From assembly GCA_905182985.1 (NCBI GenBank), contig CAJJDN010000100.1, positions 280,399-344,398 on the forward strand: a DNA stretch of 64,000 nucleotides. The letters are read 5' to 3'. This DNA comes from Paramecium sonneborni. Taxonomy: Eukaryota; Ciliophora; Oligohymenophorea; Peniculida; Parameciidae. Positions 58,594 to 64,000 of this stretch are shown one piece after another. Under the pieces are notes generated by a model. That model saw only the letters and a program-made list of their open reading frames with translations. It was not told the origin of the DNA and searched no databases. Position numbers and translations under genes: made by a program. Numbering within the stretch: the stretch's first letter is position 1; every line of letters starts with the position of its first letter.

Positions 58594-61333
58594 TTTTTAA
58601 TTAAAATTATTATTTTTTTAAATTAAATAGTTTATTCAATAGTTTTTCGAATATATCTAAATTAAAAATCAATTCAGCAAAAGTTTGGAGGAGAGCTCTA
58701 GTTAAAATTTTAGTTAATTATTATTGAATTATTTATTGTTAAGTCAATATCTTTCAGTTGTTTTTTACTGATAAATATTTTTATAAAATATTTGAACTTT
58801 CTAGTAAAAATTATTCTAACAAAATAAATAATTGGTTTAATTTATATTTTGAAATCTAAGTCCATAAAAATATATTTTTAAATAATAATTATCCTAACAC
58901 TCTATTTGAAATAGTAAATTAATTTCTAAGTTCAAAGTCAATATAATTTTAAGATTTATGAATATTGAAAATTTGTAAAAATTTTAATAAAATTTTCTTT
59001 TCAAAAATCAAATTAAAAATAGATTCAAAGAAGATTGACCCAAAGATATAGAGGGAGAATATGGAAGTAGAATATAAAAGAAAATGAAAAGATTTTGAAC
59101 AATAGATGGAAGGATGAAGAAATATAAATATAAAATAAAAAAAGAGAAATCGAAAGAATAACAGCATATTAAAAAATTATAATTATTGCAATAGGCTAAC
59201 TTGAATCCTTTTTCTGAAATTTATAGATGGTTATGATAATTTAAAATGTAATCTTTGTAGTTTAATAATAGAGATTCGATTCAATAATATAAAAAAGGAA
59301 AATATAATAGATAGGATTGAATTAAAAATTGGATAATATCCTACTAAAGCCAGATAAAAGTATTAAGTTAGACCATCTATGGCTCCAGGATATTTTTATT
59401 AAATCGATGTTTCAGCCAAAAGTGAAGTACATTTTTAGGTATTATAGGACTAGCAATGAATGAATTGATAATAAGTGATTAATTTAATGAAAGAATTTTT
59501 TAGTTTTTTAATATTTGATTCTTTTATTCAATTGTACAATTTTAATTAAAAACTAAAATAAGTTTTGATGTATTTCTTAACATATACCTGAAGAATATCT
59601 ATTTAATTTTTAAGACTCTAAAGATATTATAATATTATTGTTAGATTTTTAAATTCTTCAAATCATTTATTTTTAAAATTTAATTAAGAAGTAATAAGTT
59701 TATAGTTGCATTAAAGATAACTTGAAAAAAAATAATTTAAGATAAATCGGCTAAATTAATCATTTTATTATCTTCTCCAATCAAAGCATTAAGTATCTTA
59801 GAAAATAGTAAGTAAACATAATCAAATTTACTTAAAAGGAAATCAATTTTAACATAATAAACTGAAAATATGAATTTTTTAATATATTAGTCCTTTTATT
59901 TTTTTTTTACTTCTGGTTTCATGAATTTTTATAAAATCAATTAATTAGCTACTTATAATTTATTATGGTGATCCTACAATTTATAGTAAGAAGATATTCC
60001 TAATAAAGCTTCAAGATTGATAAATGATCTTAAAGAAATATTGATTTGAGAGTACATTTGGAAATCAGAATTCAGAATAAGAGCTTCGATAGGATGAAAA
60101 GTAAAGCATATTCATGATAATTATGTTGTAAAAACATTAGATTTATTTAATCAAACTTATTGTTATTAGTAAATTATTTTATTGATTCTTTATAGCTCAA
60201 AGACATTAGTGGATGAATTATCATCAAAAAGTGAAAGAAAATTTCAGAGTTCATAATTAATGAATTCCCTTGTATAAATCTGTGAAAACTATATATTATA
60301 ATATTGAATAATTTACTTTATCTATTATAATATTTAAAATGGCATTTATTTTTAATAAATTGAGTCAAAGATTTGATTCTTGTCAAGGAATTAATTTATT
60401 ATTTCTACAGTAACATCAATATTTTATATTTATAAATCATATTATGTAAGTTTGGATTAATTCATGCTTACAGTATTTTTTCATAAGGTTATAATACATT
60501 GAATATAATTGAATATACACCTTAAGAATAATAAAATTTTATCAAATTTACTAAAAATTTTCTATTATATAGTTTTAAAGTAGGTTGCAAAATTTTATGG
60601 GAAGATGTTTTATTTTAGAATTTAATTTACGATAAATTTAATTGTTCGTTTAGGATTAATTACAATAGATTTTTCTAACACTTCGTTAAATTTTATTATA
60701 TTTGCATAACATTATTACAATATTTTATTGTAAAATTAAAATTTAGTTTTGGCTTTAGAAACTATTAATTCCTGAAAGTAATATTTAAATTAATTTGAAC
60801 AAAATATTAATCTTTAAAACATTTCACTATCAGTTAGGTTCATTTTAATGAAACTTGCAATTTATGGTTTTTATTCATTTTAATCAAGTCATCTTTATTT
60901 AAAATTGATTGTTTGAAATAAAAAATAACATATTTTGTTATTTATAAGTTGTATATTTTGAATTAATCCTAATATTGTGCATTTGGCAAAAGCAATAATA
61001 ATTATAATTAAGGAAAACCAACTGCTATCAAATGGTTATTGATATAAATGTTGCAACATTAATTGGATAAGAGAAAACTAATAAATTAAGATACAATCTA
61101 TTTAAATAAACACAACATATCTTTCAAAAATTCATATAATATACTGGATTAATTAAGTTTTTGAAAACTGTACCAAATATCTTATTGATGTTAAATATAT
61201 TTTAAGATAGAATGTTTTATAATTTTTTGGATAACAAAATAAACATAAAACAAATATAGCTTAAGTTAAAATCTTTAAAATTATTAAAATAATAAAAAAA
61301 TACAATTTATCTTATTATAACATAAATACATAT
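58594..61333. other. AT-rich region with scattered gene fragments
   Basis: No complete gene is supported. Around 59130-59470 two plus-strand pieces look coding: a basic helix ending NLNPFSEIY and, in another frame, GYDNLKCNLCSLIIE followed by about 60 codons ending in TGA near 59455; the CNLC could be half of a zinc finger. They are offset by a frame change without a usable intron, so I treat them as remnants. The rest is A/T runs. Confidence 0.4.
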
Positions 61334-64000
61334 TCAAGATTTTTTTTATATTATTTACAAAACTAGCATCTATGTAAACTCTGTAATCTTATAATATTAT
61401 TTATTGATGATAATTTCTTTTATGACATTCTAGTCAATAAGTTTACTTCTTAGTTTTACTTAATTTTTGTTTTTTATAAGATTTTCTTATTATTCAATTT
61501 CCTTCTTGATTTATTAATAATCTCTTTCCATTTCATCAATCATCTTCTTATTGTAATTATGAAATAGAATATTTTTGTATTTTTTTAATAAATCTTAAGT
61601 TTCCTTCTCTTTTTAAGTTTTATCTTCCAATTATTAATTTTATTTTTTTTGAAAGGCAATAATATATGTACTTTCCTCAATAATTTTTGATTGTAATAGT
61701 TTATTCTTTTATTTATCTGCATTTTTCTTTAATCCTCTCACAATATCTCGTTAAATGATATGACATCATATAATTAATTAAAGTCTATAATTTTTCATAT
61801 AATTCTACATTAATTTTATATTCTTTTTTGAATTATTAAATTTAAGGAATTTATTAGATTAATTAATGTATTTGTGAAGTTAAATCTAAAATTTTAAGTT
61901 TTATTTGATTAAAAAATTATGGAGTTAAATATTAATTTTTATCCTAGGAAATTATGCTATTTATTTCTGATAGTATTTATTTTTCTTTTTCTTTTAATTA
62001 TTCATATTAATCAATGAGATTATTATCTATACCATGAAATTATAATTCATTTGGTTTATTTTGCACATTTCCAAGCACTTATTCTAATATTTTTGTTTTC
62101 TTTAAATTATATTATTGTTATTTTCTAATAATTTACTTTGATTAATCAAATTTTTCTTTTTTGTATTGAAAATGCTTTATTGTTTGATTAAATAACTTCT
62201 AATTAGATTTATTAATTTATGAATATTATTTTAAGGTTTCTACTTCCTAAACCAATTGATTATACAAATTTTCTCTTTTTTCTTAATTTCTTTTAGATTT
62301 TGAATTTTATCTTAATCAATATTAACTTTTTAAAGTTCCTTTGAAAATTGCATAAATTTTTCTTATAATTGATTAATTAATTGTAAAAATTCTTTTTCTA
62401 TTCCGCTTTTGTTTTCAACTCTTATGTTTTAAACTATTTATTAAAGTTAATTAACTTGTTCCTATTAATCTTCAAATTATTTTTTAAATTTCTCTTAAAA
62501 GAATTCCAAATATAACATTTGATTTTAATCTCTTAGGATGTAAGTTAATTAAATTCTGTAAAATTTTTGAATTATTCTTAAATTTAATTCATATTTTAAT
62601 CAATTTTTTTTTATTTATTCATTATCTTAGTAAATTCATTGTTACAATATTCATTGTTAATTAAATTATTTATTTAAGTTTAAAACTTATTCATTTTAAC
62701 TATAAATTCATTTAATTATCCTTCAGTATTTGTTAATTGTTTTTTTCTTTCCACATGTTGTTATTCAATTTATTAATCTTCATAAATTTATTCTTGCAAT
62801 TAATTCTATTTTTTTTAAAATTCATATAAATCTTGATTAATTGAATCAATTATTTGATTAAACTATTGATAATTTTAAAACACACCTTTATTAAATAATT
62901 AAATCAAACAATTTACTTATTAAAAATCATTTTTTATTTCAAATAACAATTGATCTATTTTATTTTGATATTTTTAATTTTTAGATAGATATTAAAATTT
63001 ATCTTAGTAATCATCTAAATTATTGGCTAATTCAATTATTTATCTATGATTTTCATCAATAAATTTGATATCAATTAATTCAATAGATTTATTTGTTTCA
63101 TCAATTAAATTTTTAAGTCTTTTTTAAACTTATTAAAGTTCTTCAACCTTACAATTTAAGGATTAATAAGCAATAATTTGCTAACTTAACCCAAATTGAT
63201 TAATCATTTTTCCTTATTATTATAAAACTTAAAAATCTTAAATCATTTTTTAATATTACTTTATGACTTTATAAATTTATTTTACTTTTTGAGTTCATTA
63301 TTTATAAAATCTATCAACAAATTTTTTTTTTAAACTTATGTATCTAAATCTTTCAAAGGTTCTAATTTTTAGTTCAGATTTGAAATAAGTATTTAAATAT
63401 TATTTTACTAAGATTATAATTGAATTAGGAAGAAATTTTTTTTTTCTTCTAATTATTTTTAATTTTCGTACACCTTTTTTTTTTCCAATTCAGTTACTGC
63501 TTTTGAGTATTCTAATAGATATTTGTTTTAAATATTTATTTCTAATTATTCTTTCATTTATTGTTCATAAGCTTATAATCTTTATTTAATTTTTTCTTCC
63601 TTTTTCTCTTTTATCTTCTATTTATATTCTTCAATCCCTTGTTATCATTCTTCTTCTTTCTTTTATTTAAATTAGTTCATTTAATTTTAAAACTATATTT
63701 CTTACTGAATTTTCATTTAATTTAATTATTCCGTATAATTTTCCTATTATAAAACATTATCTTGTTTCTATTTTATTTATGATTATAATTATATTTCTTT
63801 TATTCTTATTTACTCTTCTAATTCTAAGATCTCATTAATAATTTATCAGCAATCATTTAATCTTATTACTTTTCCATTTCTTTCTTTATTTATTTCATTT
63901 TCTCCTCATTCGATTGTTCAAACTGTTATTATTATTATTTTAAATCTTCTTCCATTTTAATTTTTATTTCTTTTTTAAATCTTTTCTTGTTCCTCATATT
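61334..64000 (-). pseudogene. long coiled-coil protein gene, frame-broken and cut by the window edge
   Basis: The minus strand is purine-rich and encodes long Lys/Glu/Gln/Asn helices for the whole 2.6 kb (for example MKQIKKEMEKQQDQM, LELEEQIRIKEIQLQ, QEYKQKIKEKKEEK, QLKEKEKQILSEINS and, near the 3' end, a KMIDEMERDYQQIKKEIEQQ helix before TGA at 61334-61336). The frame changes at least three times where no short GT...AG intron fits (near 63800, at an in-frame TGA near 63650, and at an A-run near 62285). It is either a pseudogene of a large coiled-coil (centrosomal or cytoskeletal-like) protein or a real gene with base-call indels. The 5' end lies beyond 64000. Confidence 0.5.

Noticed and set aside
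58949..59167. Minus-strand hydrophobic frame of 72 codons
   Set aside because: Complement of an A/G-rich stretch; no start context or domain, and the plus strand has the more coding-like composition.
1..64000. CRISPR arrays, operons, ribosome-binding sites and other bacterial features
   Set aside because: Spliced genes and reassigned stop codons show a nuclear ciliate genome; the perfect repeats are assembly overlaps.

Overview
ORGANISM. The window is eukaryotic, very AT-rich, and reads as the macronuclear genome of a ciliate, most likely a Paramecium-type oligohymenophorean. Long homologous protein reads only appear when TAA and TAG are translated as Gln; every complete gene model ends in TGA. 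Introns are tiny (22-31 nt in nearly all cases, GT...AG) and genes are tightly packed. No telomere repeat, tRNA or rRNA gene was recognised.

LAYOUT. 0-9 kb: Myb/SANT protein, CAMK-type kinase, an inactive-looking papain homologue, PP2C phosphatase, an unknown gene, proteasome subunit alpha-5 and an ankyrin protein. 9.7-18 kb: a short vacuolar-sorting-receptor-like membrane protein, three unknown or charged proteins, a secreted cystatin, an AGC-type kinase, a Gln-rich coiled-coil protein and a VAP/MSP tail-anchored protein. 19.3-27.9 kb: one very long reading frame joining a BIRC6/BRUCE-type ubiquitin E2 domain to a complete ubiquitin-activating enzyme E1. 29.2-33 kb: an N-myristoylatable pseudokinase, a 5'-truncated V-ATPase subunit H, a decayed stretch and a poly-Gln membrane protein. 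33-48 kb: a degenerate hybrid histidine kinase, a TPR protein, a CXC (tesmin/LIN54) protein, an LRR protein, a DHHC palmitoyltransferase, a membrane protein of ciliate type, an RBR ubiquitin ligase and an organellar-type ribosomal protein L1. 48-64 kb: very AT-rich and gene-poor, with a minisatellite, structured GC-richer blocks, pseudogene fragments and a frame-broken coiled-coil gene running off the right edge.

ASSEMBLY. There are five single-N joins (22607, 28206, 50375, 54468, 57467). At each, the sequence to the right repeats the sequence to its left: about 1328, 1317, 1898 and 1126 bp appear identical at four joins, while at 50375 identical flanks enclose two different middles. They look like overlapping contig ends joined without merging, so most large repeats here are not biological and the true region is several kb shorter. 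One of them inserts a false in-frame 443-codon duplication into the E2-E1 gene.

HOW THE GENES RELATE. Protein turnover recurs: an E2-E1 fusion, an RBR E3, a 20S proteasome alpha subunit, a papain pseudoprotease, a cystatin and a lysosomal/vacuolar sorting-receptor-like protein. Degenerate signalling enzymes also recur (pseudokinase, histidine kinase lacking its His). The strongest candidate for something new is the E2-E1 fusion, because in mammals BIRC6 is a dedicated partner of the E1 UBA6.
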